From: Shinella sp. SUS2
Lineage (GTDB): Bacteria > Pseudomonadota > Alphaproteobacteria > Rhizobiales > Rhizobiaceae
NCBI RefSeq assembly: GCF_001262505.1
Contig: NZ_KQ410755.1
Coordinates: forward strand, 1 to 35,126
DNA length: 35,126 nt
Reading direction: 5' to 3'
Of the stretch, positions 17,041-25,659 are shown one piece after another; position 1 is the stretch's first letter, and the number at the start of each line of letters is the position of its first letter. Below the pieces are notes generated by a model. The model had not been told where the DNA came from, did not search any database, and saw only the letters and a list, made by a program, of their open reading frames with translations. The position numbers and the translations under genes were made by a program.

Positions 17041-17903
17041 GGATCGACGCCCATTGCCATGCCTGGCGCCGCTGGCCCTATCAGCCTGCGGTTCCAGATG
17101 CGACAAGCCGTGCCAGTGCTGCCAACCTGATCCATGAATTGGACCGGTTAGGCGTAAAACAGGCCGTGCTGATCGCTGCGGCAATCGGAGACAATAGCGA
17201 TAATACCGACTATGCCTTCAAGGCAGCTGCGGACTACCCTGGCCGGTTCGTCGTCTTTCCCGACCTGGAGTGCTGGTGGTCTTCAGCTGTCGGGCAACCG
17301 GGGGCGGCCGCGCGCCTGGAGGCGGCACTGTCGCGCTTTCTGTTTCGCGGCTTCAGCCTCTATCTCGCCGAAGACGAAGATGGCAGCCGTCTGGTGGGTC
17401 CGGACATGATGGACTTTTTCAGGCTGACCCGTGATCAAGGCCTGATTGCCAGCCTGTCTGTAATGCCGCATCAGATCGAAGCAGTCATCCAGCTGGCCAA
17501 CAGGATGCCGGAGATCCCGATCCTGCTGCACCATTTCGCCTTTATGGGGCCCCGAAGCCGCACGGGCCCTGGCGACAGTGAAGCCGTGATTGCAGCCGCC
17601 GCCTGCTCCAACATCTACGTTAAATATTCCGGTATGGGGAATATCGCTGCGAGCGACCATGAATACCCCTATTCCCCCTTGCGCTGGATCCCAGATTGTT
17701 TTGCGCAAGCCTTCGGCCCCCACCGGATGCTCTGGGGGTCCGACTGGCCGGTCTCAACCAAACACATGACCTATCCCCAGACCCTGTCGCTCCTGACGCG
17801 TCACGGTCCGTTTCGGGGCGAGGATCTATCGGCGGTGCTCGGCCGCAACATGCATGACCTTCTCAACCGCCAACCCAATGGAGCCCCAAATGAACCAGAT
17901 TGA
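17037..17903 (+). CDS. Amidohydrolase-2 family sugar lactonase-like protein
   Basis: The 288-residue TIM-barrel hydrolase starts MRIDAHCHAWRRWPYQP, with the paired metal-site histidines. It continues through RGFSLYLAEDEDG, ILLHHFAFMGPRS (third histidine region) and the terminal MLWGSDWPVS with its catalytic aspartate. This is the COG3618 group that includes L-fuconolactonase and L-rhamnono-1,4-lactonase. The expected reaction is opening of the lactone formed by the sugar dehydrogenase, giving the aldonate used by the dehydratase at 12181. It overlaps the ATPase gene upstream and the SDR gene downstream. A role on another lactone or on a decarboxylation step cannot be excluded. Confidence 0.8.
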   Translation: MRIDAHCHAWRRWPYQPAVPDATSRASAANLIHELDRLGVKQAVLIAAAIGDNSDNTDYAFKAAADYPGRFVVFPDLECWWSSAVGQPGAAARLEAALSRFLFRGFSLYLAEDEDGSRLVGPDMMDFFRLTRDQGLIASLSVMPHQIEAVIQLANRMPEIPILLHHFAFMGPRSRTGPGDSEAVIAAAACSNIYVKYSGMGNIAASDHEYPYSPLRWIPDCFAQAFGPHRMLWGSDWPVSTKHMTYPQTLSLLTRHGPFRGEDLSAVLGRNMHDLLNRQPNGAPNEPD

Positions 17904-18636
17904 TCTGATCGGCAAAATAGCTGTCGTGACAGGCGGCGCTCAAGGAATCGGCTTCGCAGTCGCGCGGCGTCTTATCGCCTCTGGCGCCTCAGTCAGTCTC
18001 TGGGACATGAACGAAGACCTGCTGAAGGCGGCGGTCCGCGAACTCGGTGAGAAAGCTTCGTCCGTCGTGGTGGACATCAGCGATCATGCTGCCGTCGCTG
18101 CCGCGGCAGAACATGTGGAGGCCGGTCTCGGCAGTCTCGATATCCTCGTGCACTCCGCCGGTATCGCCGGCAAGAATGCTCCCCTCGATGTCTATGAGAT
18201 CGATGAATGGAAACGAGTAATCGACATTGACCTTAACGGGACGTTCTACGTCAATCGGGCCGTGATACCGGGCATGAAGAAGCGCAATTACGGCCGTATC
18301 GTCAACATCGCGTCGATTGCCGGAAAGGAAGGTAATCCCAATGCGGCGGCCTATGCCGCGGCCAAGGGTGGCGTGATCGCGATGACCAAAGCCGTCGGCA
18401 AGGAATGTGCCGGATTTGATATCGCCATTAACGCGATCACACCGGCAACGGCAAAGACAAGAATTCTCAATGAACTGAAGCCGGAATTTATTGACTATAT
18501 GTTAAGCCGGATCCCGAGAGGCCGTTTCCTGGAGGTCGACGAGGCCGCCAACATGGTGGCTTGGCTTGTCTCAGCCGAAAACAGTTTCACGACAGCCTCT
18601 GTCTTCGATCTTTCAGGAGGCCGCGCCACCTATTAG
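17890..18636 (+). CDS. Short-chain dehydrogenase/reductase
   Basis: The 248-residue classical SDR has the cofactor motif TGGAQGIG (residues 14-21), an aspartate-containing loop (LWDMNED) that favours NAD, HSAGIAGKN, and the catalytic serine and YAAAK in NIASIAGKEG and AAAYAAAKGGV. The ATG at 17890 lies inside the end of the amidohydrolase gene and gives a normal family N-terminus. In non-phosphorylative rhamnose routes SDRs serve either as L-rhamnose 1-dehydrogenase or as 2-keto-3-deoxy-L-rhamnonate 4-dehydrogenase. Since a Gfo/Idh enzyme could do the first step, the second role is possible, but sequence alone does not decide. It is the last gene of the operon. Confidence 0.85.
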   Translation: MNQIDLIGKIAVVTGGAQGIGFAVARRLIASGASVSLWDMNEDLLKAAVRELGEKASSVVVDISDHAAVAAAAEHVEAGLGSLDILVHSAGIAGKNAPLDVYEIDEWKRVIDIDLNGTFYVNRAVIPGMKKRNYGRIVNIASIAGKEGNPNAAAYAAAKGGVIAMTKAVGKECAGFDIAINAITPATAKTRILNELKPEFIDYMLSRIPRGRFLEVDEAANMVAWLVSAENSFTTASVFDLSGGRATY

Positions 18637-18728
18637 ACAGGTGTTGGCGCCATAGTCACTCCATTGGAGAGATAAGGTTGCGTCCCAGCATCGGGTGCAC
18701 CGGGAAGGGTTGTCAGGGACAGACGTCC

Positions 18729-18758
18729 CAGCCGCCGACTTTTCATCCTCGGCGGCTG
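18729..18758. terminator. Bidirectional terminator between convergent operons
   Basis: A perfect 10-bp stem, CAGCCGCCGA (18729-18738) with TCGGCGGCTG (18749-18758), encloses a 10-base loop. It sits midway between the converging SDR and ApnO-like genes. The T-run after it is weak (CGTTTC), but the very GC-rich stem and location fit a shared terminator. Confidence 0.7.
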
Positions 18759-18831
18759 ACCGTTTCTGGCTGACCCGTGATATCCAGGATCGACGGTCTG
18801 CAGTGGGCGAACGTCAATCCTTGGAGCGCTT

Positions 18832-19674
18832 TCACTGCGGATTGCAGATATCCCTCACCGACTGCTTGACCGCCGCTAATGAAAAGATACGATCAAGCCA
18901 GTCATCCCTGAAAATCAGCGGGCGAGCCTGGCGGATGGCGTGAAGAGCCCCGTCTGAGAATTTTCCCTCCGGAAAGGCTTCGAAGGCTATCCCGAGTTCG
19001 ATCTTCAGGTGGCCCAGCATGAAGTCACGTGCCGCATCAGCAGGAACACCCATTGAAACGGCCCGATCAGTCGCATCGCGAAGGGCAAGCGCCAACGTTG
19101 CGCCCACTGTCTCTGATAGGGCCGGTTCGAGGATGGCAATGCTCTCCAGCGAGCAGCGATACGCCCGAGTAACAGGCGCATATATCGTGCGGGCGATCTC
19201 CTCACACAACTGATAGTGCTCCTCGGGTCCTTGAATCAAAGCGCATACGATTCCTTGGGGGCCGCTGATGCCACCAAAGAAGTCCTTCTGGGCATCTACG
19301 TCAGGTGTGAAATCGAATAATGCCGGATGGCATGGATGGGTGCAGAAGTATGTCACATCTGCGCGTTCCGGCATCTCACCAGCATAAGGGGCAGCCGCAT
19401 CGAGCACAATAATCGCAGCACCGGGCTTGAGATGATCGATGATCGCATGGGAGATTTTCCCGATGAGTCGATCCGGCACGGCGAGAATGACGACATTGGC
19501 ATTCGCCAAGGCGGCGACTTGATCCACAGTTTCAACACCGACTTCTTCGCGCAGCCTTTGACGTCCCTCGTCGGAAATTTCGACGTGCGAAACTGTAAAG
19601 CGGGACGGCTTCAGGTTCTTTGACAGGCGCACGCCCATCTTCCCGCCAGCTCCAAGCAGGGCGATATTGGTCAT
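18832..19674 (-). CDS. apnO: D-apionate oxidoisomerase-like NAD-dependent dehydrogenase
   Basis: The 280-residue protein starts MTNIALLGAGGKMG, a Rossmann dinucleotide site. It has the 6-phosphogluconate-dehydrogenase-like layout of the ApnO group: VVILAVPDRLIGKISHAI, YFCTHPCHPALFD, DFFGGISGPQGIVCALIQG, then an all-helical C-terminal domain with ILEPALSETVGATLALALR and ARDFMLGHLKIELGIAFE. ApnO oxidises D-apionate while migrating its hydroxymethyl group, giving 3-oxo-isoapionate. The ATG at 19674 is preferred over an upstream start because it begins directly at the nucleotide-binding strand and follows GGAAAACCA. It is the last gene of the minus-strand operon, 173 bases after the permease. The assignment rests on recognised motifs plus the presence of all partner enzymes. 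Confidence 0.82.
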   Translation of the reverse strand: MTNIALLGAGGKMGVRLSKNLKPSRFTVSHVEISDEGRQRLREEVGVETVDQVAALANANVVILAVPDRLIGKISHAIIDHLKPGAAIIVLDAAAPYAGEMPERADVTYFCTHPCHPALFDFTPDVDAQKDFFGGISGPQGIVCALIQGPEEHYQLCEEIARTIYAPVTRAYRCSLESIAILEPALSETVGATLALALRDATDRAVSMGVPADAARDFMLGHLKIELGIAFEAFPEGKFSDGALHAIRQARPLIFRDDWLDRIFSLAAVKQSVRDICNPQ

Positions 19675-19740
19675 TGGTTTTCCTTTCCCGTTGCGATCTT
19701 TTCGGTAACGCTTGATGCTCATGCAGACGCAGGGCCTTGA

Positions 19741-19766
19741 CTGCCAAAGCGCTGTTGCGCTGGCAG
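19741..19766 (-). promoter_or_regulatory. Intercistronic hairpin upstream of apnO-like gene
   Basis: CTGCC and GGCAG form the outer stem and AGCGC/GCGCT the inner stem around a TGTT loop, with a two-base bulge. It lies in the 173-base gap between the second permease and the oxidoisomerase gene. It may be an mRNA-processing or partial-termination signal; no clear separate promoter for the last gene was recognised. Confidence 0.45.
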
Positions 19767-19847
19767 GAGGCAGTTGACCCGGTATTACTTCTGTTCTTGG
19801 CTGACGTGCCGCTACGGCGGTTCGATGTGTTCCATGTCAGGTTCACC

Positions 19848-20837
19848 TCATGACGATCTAAGGGGGCGAATTGTCCGCGCGAGTTTGTCGCGCAGCCGCC
19901 GGCCCCGTATTCCGTCGGCGACCATGGCTGCGAAAATCACCGTTCCCAGTATAATCGGCTGCATGTAAAGGTTGACCCCGGTGAAGACGAGGCCGAGTTT
20001 GGCGGTCTGGATCAGCGTTGCCCCAGCAACAGCACCGAGCGCAGTGCCGACACCCCCGAAAAGGCTCGCTCCACCCAAAACCGCTGCTGCAATGACATCG
20101 AACTCACGGCCCTGCCCAAACCCCACATCGAGGCGGCCGATCTGCGAGATCATCACAAAGCCTGAGATCGCAGCGCAAACCGCGGAAATCATGTAGGCCC
20201 TGGCTTCAATCCGCCCGACCGCCAAACCAGCCTTGCGCGCCGCTTCTCGATCATTGCCAAAGGCGTAAATCTGACGGCCGGCGCCAGTGTGACGCAACAC
20301 GATGTGAATGATCACAGCGGTGACGACGAAGACGAGGATAGGCGTGGGGATCCCCAACACGTTCGACAATCCGAACGTCCGCATGCGCTCAGGAAAATCG
20401 AACTGGGTCGAACTGGTGAGCCAGGTCCCGAATCCTCGAAAGACAAAGAGGCTCGCAAGGGTGACGATGAAGGGTACGACTCGAAGCACGACAATGAAGA
20501 AGGCATTGAGACCGCCAAGCCCCGCGCCGACGACCATGGCCACGACGAAACCAGCCTCAACCGGCAGCCCGAAGGATCGCATCGCCATGCCGGCGATCAG
20601 CGGTGCGAGGAACATCACAGACCCGACCGAAAGATCGATGCCTCCCGTGATCAATACGACCGTCATGCCAAGTGCCGCGATGCCGATGAAGGATGATTGC
20701 TTGATGATGTTGGCCAGGCTCTCAGGCTGCAGGAATTGTGGGGCCTGAACTCCAAACCACAAAAGGATCAACACAAAGAAAACCGCCGTCGAATGGCTGA
20801 GCGTGAAGCCGACCAGTCCTTTCATGATCCGCTTCAT
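19848..20837 (-). CDS. Sugar ABC transporter permease, RbsC type (second)
   Basis: The 329-residue permease of the ribose/xylose class has about eight to ten hydrophobic helices and the family blocks GMTVVLITGGIDLSVGSVMF, VPFIVTLASLFVFRGFGTWL, YAFGNDREAARKAGLAV and AAVLGGASLFGGVGTALGAV. The start at 20837 overlaps the ATPase stop (ATGA). Two distinct RbsC-type permeases flank one ATPase gene in this operon, so the membrane part is probably a heterodimer. The expected ligand is D-apiose, by neighbourhood. Confidence 0.92.
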   Translation of the reverse strand: MKRIMKGLVGFTLSHSTAVFFVLILLWFGVQAPQFLQPESLANIIKQSSFIGIAALGMTVVLITGGIDLSVGSVMFLAPLIAGMAMRSFGLPVEAGFVVAMVVGAGLGGLNAFFIVVLRVVPFIVTLASLFVFRGFGTWLTSSTQFDFPERMRTFGLSNVLGIPTPILVFVVTAVIIHIVLRHTGAGRQIYAFGNDREAARKAGLAVGRIEARAYMISAVCAAISGFVMISQIGRLDVGFGQGREFDVIAAAVLGGASLFGGVGTALGAVAGATLIQTAKLGLVFTGVNLYMQPIILGTVIFAAMVADGIRGRRLRDKLARTIRPLRSS

Positions 20838-22333
20838 TCTGCGATCTCCCCAAATGCCAGTGCGAGGATGCGCTCGCGATCGAAATCCTGGCGCAGAACC
20901 TGTCCTTTGATTTCTCCGCGGTTCATCACGACAATCCGATCGGCCATTCCCATCAATTCCTCAAGCTCCGAGGAAATCATCATTATGCCGCCCCCGCGAG
21001 CGGCGATCTCATCGATCAGGCTGTAGATTTCGTATTTGGCGCCAACATCAACACCCCGTGTGGGCTCATCGAGGATGAATAGATCGGGATCGCGCAGTTG
21101 CCACTTGCCGATCACGACCTTTTGCTGATTGCCACCGGAAAGAGCCTTGGCGGGCTGGCTGTGGATGTCGTTGGCCTTGATGTTGAGCTCTTCGCGCATT
21201 CGTTCAGTTCGCTCCGCAACGCGATCGCGGTCGATCAGTGCAAAAGGTCCTCGGCCAAAAGCGGCCAGTGAGGCAAGAGTCAAGTTATCGGCAACGCTTG
21301 AATCCATCATGAGCCCTTCTTCACGCCGATTCTCGGTCACAAACGCCATTCCGGCCTCGATGCGGGCTCGAACCGGCCCCTCCAGCGGTCGCCCCTTGAG
21401 GCTGATTGTGCCTTTTGCGCATTTGTCGAGACCAAAGAGAATCCGCGCCAGCTCTGATCGACCAGCACCCATCAGTCCAAAGAGACCGACGATTTCCCCT
21501 TCATGCACGGCAAGGTCGACATCCTCGATTACGCCTGGCTGAGTGAGTCCACGCGCCTCCAACACTGTTGCCCCTTGCGGCTGATTGCTGCGCGGCGGGA
21601 ACATCCCGCCCATGTCGCGACCAATCATACTCCGGATCATCAGCGGGATCGGAAACTCGGCAATCGTTCCCCTTGAGACGACTTCGCCGTCGCGCAACAC
21701 GACGATGTCATCACAAAGCCGCTGTACATCCGACAATATGTGCGAGATGTAGATGATCGTGCAGCCTTGGCCTTTCAGAGCCTCGATCGTCGCAAACAGC
21801 CTCTCGCTTTCACGCGGCGTCAGCGACGTCGTGGGTTCATCAAAGATCAGGAGGCTCGCCTCGTTGTGAAGCGCCCGGGCGATCTCCACCAGTTGTCGCT
21901 CGCCCGGTGACAGTCGGCCAACTTCGACAGAAGGGTCGAAATCCAAAGAGAGGCGAGAGAGGACTTGCCGACTTCGCTCGTTGATCCGCTTCCAGTCAAT
22001 GAGGCCCATACGCCTCGGAAAGCCATCAATGTAGAGGTTTTCCGCCACCGAAAGATTGGTGAAGAGGTTGAGCTCCTGGTGAATGAAGGCAATGCCGATG
22101 CGCGTTGCGTCAGCGGCTCCTGCCGGTTCATAGGGCAGACCGCGCCACATCATATGACCTGAGGTCGGTTTTACGACACCCCCGATCATGTTCATAAGCG
22201 TCGATTTGCCCGCGCCGTTCTGGCCGATGATGCCGAGCACTGAGCCTTCGCGGACACTAAAGCTGACATCGCGGTTGGCCGGGATCCCGAACCAGGATTT
22301 TGATAGGCCTTGGAGAGACAGAATGTCCGTCAT
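20834..22333 (-). CDS. Sugar ABC transporter double-cassette ATPase, RbsA type
   Basis: This 499-residue protein contains two ABC cassettes in tandem. The first has a full Walker A (GQNGAGKST), signature LSPGERQLVEIARAL and FDEPTTSLT. The second has the degenerate GLMGAGRSEL P-loop and signature LSGGNQQKVVIGKWQ, with ILDEPTRGVDVGAKYEIYSL, as usual for RbsA/XylG/MglA. The start ATG at 22333 overlaps the preceding permease stop and gives MTDILSLQGLSKSW; a longer frame to 22387 reads into the permease gene. It powers import through the two flanking permeases. Confidence 0.93.
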   Translation of the reverse strand: MTDILSLQGLSKSWFGIPANRDVSFSVREGSVLGIIGQNGAGKSTLMNMIGGVVKPTSGHMMWRGLPYEPAGAADATRIGIAFIHQELNLFTNLSVAENLYIDGFPRRMGLIDWKRINERSRQVLSRLSLDFDPSVEVGRLSPGERQLVEIARALHNEASLLIFDEPTTSLTPRESERLFATIEALKGQGCTIIYISHILSDVQRLCDDIVVLRDGEVVSRGTIAEFPIPLMIRSMIGRDMGGMFPPRSNQPQGATVLEARGLTQPGVIEDVDLAVHEGEIVGLFGLMGAGRSELARILFGLDKCAKGTISLKGRPLEGPVRARIEAGMAFVTENRREEGLMMDSSVADNLTLASLAAFGRGPFALIDRDRVAERTERMREELNIKANDIHSQPAKALSGGNQQKVVIGKWQLRDPDLFILDEPTRGVDVGAKYEIYSLIDEIAARGGGIMMISSELEELMGMADRIVVMNRGEIKGQVLRQDFDRERILALAFGEIAE

Positions 22334-23457
22334 CGTACCCGCTCCCGCTTCAGCCGTGTGCGCAAAACATCGAGCAAGGCCGCACATAGGATGATGCCGC
22401 CTTTGACCATGTCGATCTGGAAGGCCGAAAGGTTCATCGCCGAGAGCGAACTTGCCATGATGACGTAGAACATGACGCCAAAGAAGGTCCAGATGACCTT
22501 TGCCTTGCCACCGAACAGGCTTGTCCCGCCAATCACGGCAGCGCCAATGACATCCAGAAGGAAGGTGCCGCCACCTAGCGTCGGTCGCCCGGCTTCAAGG
22601 CGGGCGGCAAACAACAGCCCGCCGATCATCGCGCAAACCGCCGAGATCACGAACACAGCAATGATGATGCGCCTGACGCGCACACCGGAAATTTCGGCGG
22701 CCTTGCGGTTCATCCCGATGGCCAGCACCTGGCTGCCAAACACCGTCCGATTGAGGAGCACGTGCGCCGCCAGTGCGACGAACAGGGCGATGACCATGGG
22801 ATAGGTGACAAGAGAATAGATGGCGCGTCGGGCTATCTTGGCCTCTTCCTTGGCACCGAAATAGACAGAGACGATATCGCCACGGCCCAGACGAATGAAA
22901 TCGTCAGGCAGGTTTGCCACATTGCCCGATTGCGTGAGCCAGAGGGCAAAGGCCGAGAAGATCATCATCGCGACCAGCGTCACGATGAAGGCCGGCATCG
23001 CAAACATAGCAACCGCCATGCCATTGATAAGGCCGATGATCACGGCAGCGACGAGCATGGCGGCGATGGCCAGGACCACGCCGTGGTCCACTCCTGCGAG
23101 CGGCCCCCCGGCGTCTGTGAGCAGCCACCCCCAGATGGGTGTGTTGGAAAAGGTTGCCGGATCTGCAGCTCCCGTGATCAGCACCGCGCCAAGGACCGAT
23201 GTCAACGCAATGGCTGCCCCTTGGCTGAGATCAATACCTCCGATCGCAAGCACAAAGGTCTGGCCAATCGCAACGATGAGCAGCGGCCACATATTGGACA
23301 GGACATTCACCAAATTCGCCGGTGTGACCAGCATCGGCAAAAATGGCGCCAAGAGCAGCACGTAGAAAACAGAGAGATACAGAACGAACTGGTCGGAGAG
23401 CAGCAGGTCAACCGCCTTGTCCTTCAGTTCTCTTCTCGGCACCGGTGATGAAGACAT
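22330..23457 (-). CDS. Sugar ABC transporter permease, RbsC type (first)
   Basis: The 375-residue multi-helix permease includes GQTFVLAIGGIDLSQGAAI, AMPAFIVTLVAMMIFSAFAL, AIGMNRKAAEISGVRV and AAVIGGTSLFGGKAK, all RbsC-family signatures. The ATG at 23457 has AAAAGG at a good distance, so it is favoured over the in-frame ATG six codons upstream. Compared with the second permease it has an insertion of about 40 residues between early helices (ATFSNTPIWGWLLTDAGG region). It is followed by the ATPase gene with a four-base overlap. Confidence 0.9.
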   Translation of the reverse strand: MSSSPVPRRELKDKAVDLLLSDQFVLYLSVFYVLLLAPFLPMLVTPANLVNVLSNMWPLLIVAIGQTFVLAIGGIDLSQGAAIALTSVLGAVLITGAADPATFSNTPIWGWLLTDAGGPLAGVDHGVVLAIAAMLVAAVIIGLINGMAVAMFAMPAFIVTLVAMMIFSAFALWLTQSGNVANLPDDFIRLGRGDIVSVYFGAKEEAKIARRAIYSLVTYPMVIALFVALAAHVLLNRTVFGSQVLAIGMNRKAAEISGVRVRRIIIAVFVISAVCAMIGGLLFAARLEAGRPTLGGGTFLLDVIGAAVIGGTSLFGGKAKVIWTFFGVMFYVIMASSLSAMNLSAFQIDMVKGGIILCAALLDVLRTRLKRERVR

Positions 23458-23476
23458 AGTGTACCTTTTCGCCATT

Positions 23477-23506
23477 GGACCCGGCCGGGCATCGCCAGCT
23501 GGGTCC
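23477..23506 (-). promoter_or_regulatory. Strong intercistronic hairpin after binding-protein gene
   Basis: GGACCC/GGGTCC forms the outer stem, and GCTGG/CCGGC the inner stem around a six-base loop, with single-base bulges between them. It lies 20 bases after the stop of the binding-protein gene and 20 before the permease start. It has no T-run, so it probably acts as an mRNA-stabilising stem giving excess binding protein. Confidence 0.6.
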
Positions 23507-23525
23507 CATGTCGTTTGTCAGCAGA

Positions 23526-24530
23526 TCAATTGTCGAGGAAGCCTTCTGCAAGCAACTTGCAGCCCCACATATCCATCTCGCGTTCAGCGAGATTGGCAGA
23601 CGTCAAGGCAAAGCCCGGGTCGGCGATCACTTCGTTCGGATCTGTCTCGCCGGCCTCGATCGCTTTAACGATGGCATTCACGGAAGCCTCGGCCTCGAAA
23701 TACAGATCCTGGACCCCCGTCGCGTCGACATAGCCTTCCTTGATGAGCTTGCAGGCCGTGGCATCACCATCCAGACCGGCAAGCGGGATATGGCCTTCTT
23801 CGCCAGTCTTCTTCCACATGCCACGCGGCTCCAGTACCGATCGGATGGTGGGGAAAAGGAAATCAGACGAGGTGAACATTGCGTCGATCTTCGGCTTGGC
23901 CGTGACCGCAGCCTCCAGATTGGCAAGGGCAGTCGCCGCGTCCCAGTCAGAGGCGACTTCCGTCACATCGAACCGGTCCGGGAATTTGGCAACTGCTGCC
24001 TCAAAGCCCTTCTTGCGCTGGATGGCGTTGGTGTCGCCCAGGTCACCGACAATCACCACTGCATGAAGCTTTGCATCCGCCGGCGCTGCAGCAATTGCCT
24101 GCTCCAGCACAAAGGCTGCAGCCGTTTCGGCAATGGCAGCATTGTCGGCGACAACGATTACGCCATTATCATTGTTGGCTGGCGGCCGATTGAACACGAC
24201 GATGGGCACGTCATTCGACGTCGCCTCCTTGACGATGGTCACAGCGCTCTCACCGTCCTGCGGAATGAGGATGATGCCGTCGACGCCTTGAGCAACGCAG
24301 TCACGCACCTGCTCCAGCTGTCGGTTGACATCTTCGTTCGCATTGCGCTCGATGACGCTGTGGCCCATCTCAGTGAGGGTCTCAACGATGGCCTTGTGAC
24401 TTGCCACCCAAAATTCCGTTTCCAGATCTTGGAACGCAAAGCAGATATTGGCCGCACTGGCTGTAGAGCTGAAACCGACCGTCGAGGCCGCAAGAGCAAG
24501 ACCGAAGGTGATTTGTCTGAGATGTTTCAT
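23526..24530 (-). CDS. Sugar ABC transporter substrate-binding protein, RbsB type
   Basis: The 334-residue precursor has a signal peptide (KHLRQITFGLALAAS to TASA) and starts after a strong TTGGAGGAG ribosome site. The mature part is a type-I periplasmic binding protein: EFWVASHKAIVETLTEMGH, GVDGIILIPQDGESA, VPIVVFNRPP, VIVGDLGDTNAIQRKKGFE, IDAMFTSSDFLFP and GLDGDATACKLI. Binding proteins of this class have been shown to bind D-apiose when beside apiose-pathway genes, which is the case here. The preceding dehydrogenase gene ends 82 bases upstream. The ligand is inferred from context, not from pocket residues. Confidence 0.88.
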   Translation of the reverse strand: MKHLRQITFGLALAASTVGFSSTASAANICFAFQDLETEFWVASHKAIVETLTEMGHSVIERNANEDVNRQLEQVRDCVAQGVDGIILIPQDGESAVTIVKEATSNDVPIVVFNRPPANNDNGVIVVADNAAIAETAAAFVLEQAIAAAPADAKLHAVVIVGDLGDTNAIQRKKGFEAAVAKFPDRFDVTEVASDWDAATALANLEAAVTAKPKIDAMFTSSDFLFPTIRSVLEPRGMWKKTGEEGHIPLAGLDGDATACKLIKEGYVDATGVQDLYFEAEASVNAIVKAIEAGETDPNEVIADPGFALTSANLAEREMDMWGCKLLAEGFLDN

Positions 24531-24612
24531 GTATTCTCCTCCAATAGATACTGTGGATTGGGCCGAGATGGCCCCTGCGGAGGGTGGCCCTTTGCTCCAT
24601 CCGCATGGCTGA

Positions 24613-25659
24613 TCAGGCTGCCGGCGGTTCCTCCCCCCTGGCAGCGAGCTTCATTTGCCGCCCATCGTTCCTGGCTGACTGCACGGCCGCGAAGGTGAGC
24701 CTCAGAGTTTCCAGATTGTCGGCGCCAGAAGGTTGTGCCTTTGCGCGTCCGGCCAGCACGTCAAGAACATGGTGTTGAAACGCGATGACGGAGTCCTGTA
24801 CGAGGTTCCAGGGCCGCGCACCCCAAGATGGGATCGGCGGCTCCAACACCTCCTCCAGGCACCTACCCCGGCGATGCAGCCGCAAGCGGTAGCCATCGCC
24901 AAGCTCAATGGAGCCTTCGTCGCCTTCGGCTAACGCAAGTGTCTGTACGAACCTGTCGGGTGCATAATGGCTGAAGAAGCTGCATTCAACACTGGCAACA
25001 GCCCCGTTTGCATGCCGCATCTGTGCCAGGAAGGCGTCCTGGCCCGTGACGTTTGGATTGAGGCGCTGGGCCTCGCAGCTGATGCGGGTCACCTCACCAA
25101 ACAATCGACGTGCAACGTCGAAGAGATGCAGCCCGACATCCGACAGCGCCAGATCTTCGACCTGCGCCAGGTACGGCTGGTTGGCATAAATATCAAAGGC
25201 ATGGCGGAAGTTCAGCCGCAGGAACTGCGGCTGGCCGATGGCACCACTGTCTATGAGCTCCGCGATGCGACGTATTGGTGCCTGCCAGCGAAAATTCTCG
25301 TGGACGAGCAACTCCACGCCCGCGCGTGTGCACGCGTCGACCATGGCCTGCGCATCGATCAGGTCTGCTGCGAACGGCTTCTGGCAGATAACGGCGCAGC
25401 CATGGTCGGCTGCCAACTCGACCAAACTCCGATGAGAGCTCACCGTGGTGGCGATATCGGCGAAGTCGGGGCGGATCTCCTTGAGCATCTGAGCTGCATC
25501 GCGATATGCCCGGGCCCCGAACTCCTCTGCGAATGCCGCAGCCTTGGTGGGATCGAGATCGCACACAGCGACAATCGTGACGTCTGGAAGGTCGCGCCAG
25601 GCCAGCATATGGTTGCGTGCGAAGAACCCACAGCCGATGAGAACACCGCGGCGCGTCAT
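24613..25659 (-). CDS. apsD: D-apiose dehydrogenase-like Gfo/Idh/MocA oxidoreductase
   Basis: The 348-residue NAD(P)-dependent dehydrogenase has Rossmann start GVLIGCGFFARNHMLAWRDL, DFADIATTVSSHRSLVEL, the catalytic-lysine motif VICQKPFAAD, and LLVHENFRWQAPIRRIAEL. The C-terminal substrate domain includes LALSDVGLHLFDVARRLFGE. This matches the ApsD type, which oxidises D-apiose to apionolactone. The ATG overlaps the ApnL-like stop by four bases, coupling dehydrogenase and lactonase. It is clearly distinct from the second Gfo/Idh protein at 8818, which has EKP in place of QKP and little similarity outside the fold. Confidence 0.85.
   Translation of the reverse strand: MTRRGVLIGCGFFARNHMLAWRDLPDVTIVAVCDLDPTKAAAFAEEFGARAYRDAAQMLKEIRPDFADIATTVSSHRSLVELAADHGCAVICQKPFAADLIDAQAMVDACTRAGVELLVHENFRWQAPIRRIAELIDSGAIGQPQFLRLNFRHAFDIYANQPYLAQVEDLALSDVGLHLFDVARRLFGEVTRISCEAQRLNPNVTGQDAFLAQMRHANGAVASVECSFFSHYAPDRFVQTLALAEGDEGSIELGDGYRLRLHRRGRCLEEVLEPPIPSWGARPWNLVQDSVIAFQHHVLDVLAGRAKAQPSGADNLETLRLTFAAVQSARNDGRQMKLAARGEEPPAA

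Noticed and set aside
22762..23448. Plus-strand frame of 228 codons in the permease region
   Set aside because: It is an antisense shadow of the RbsC-type permease, which has clear membrane helices and operon overlaps on the minus strand.
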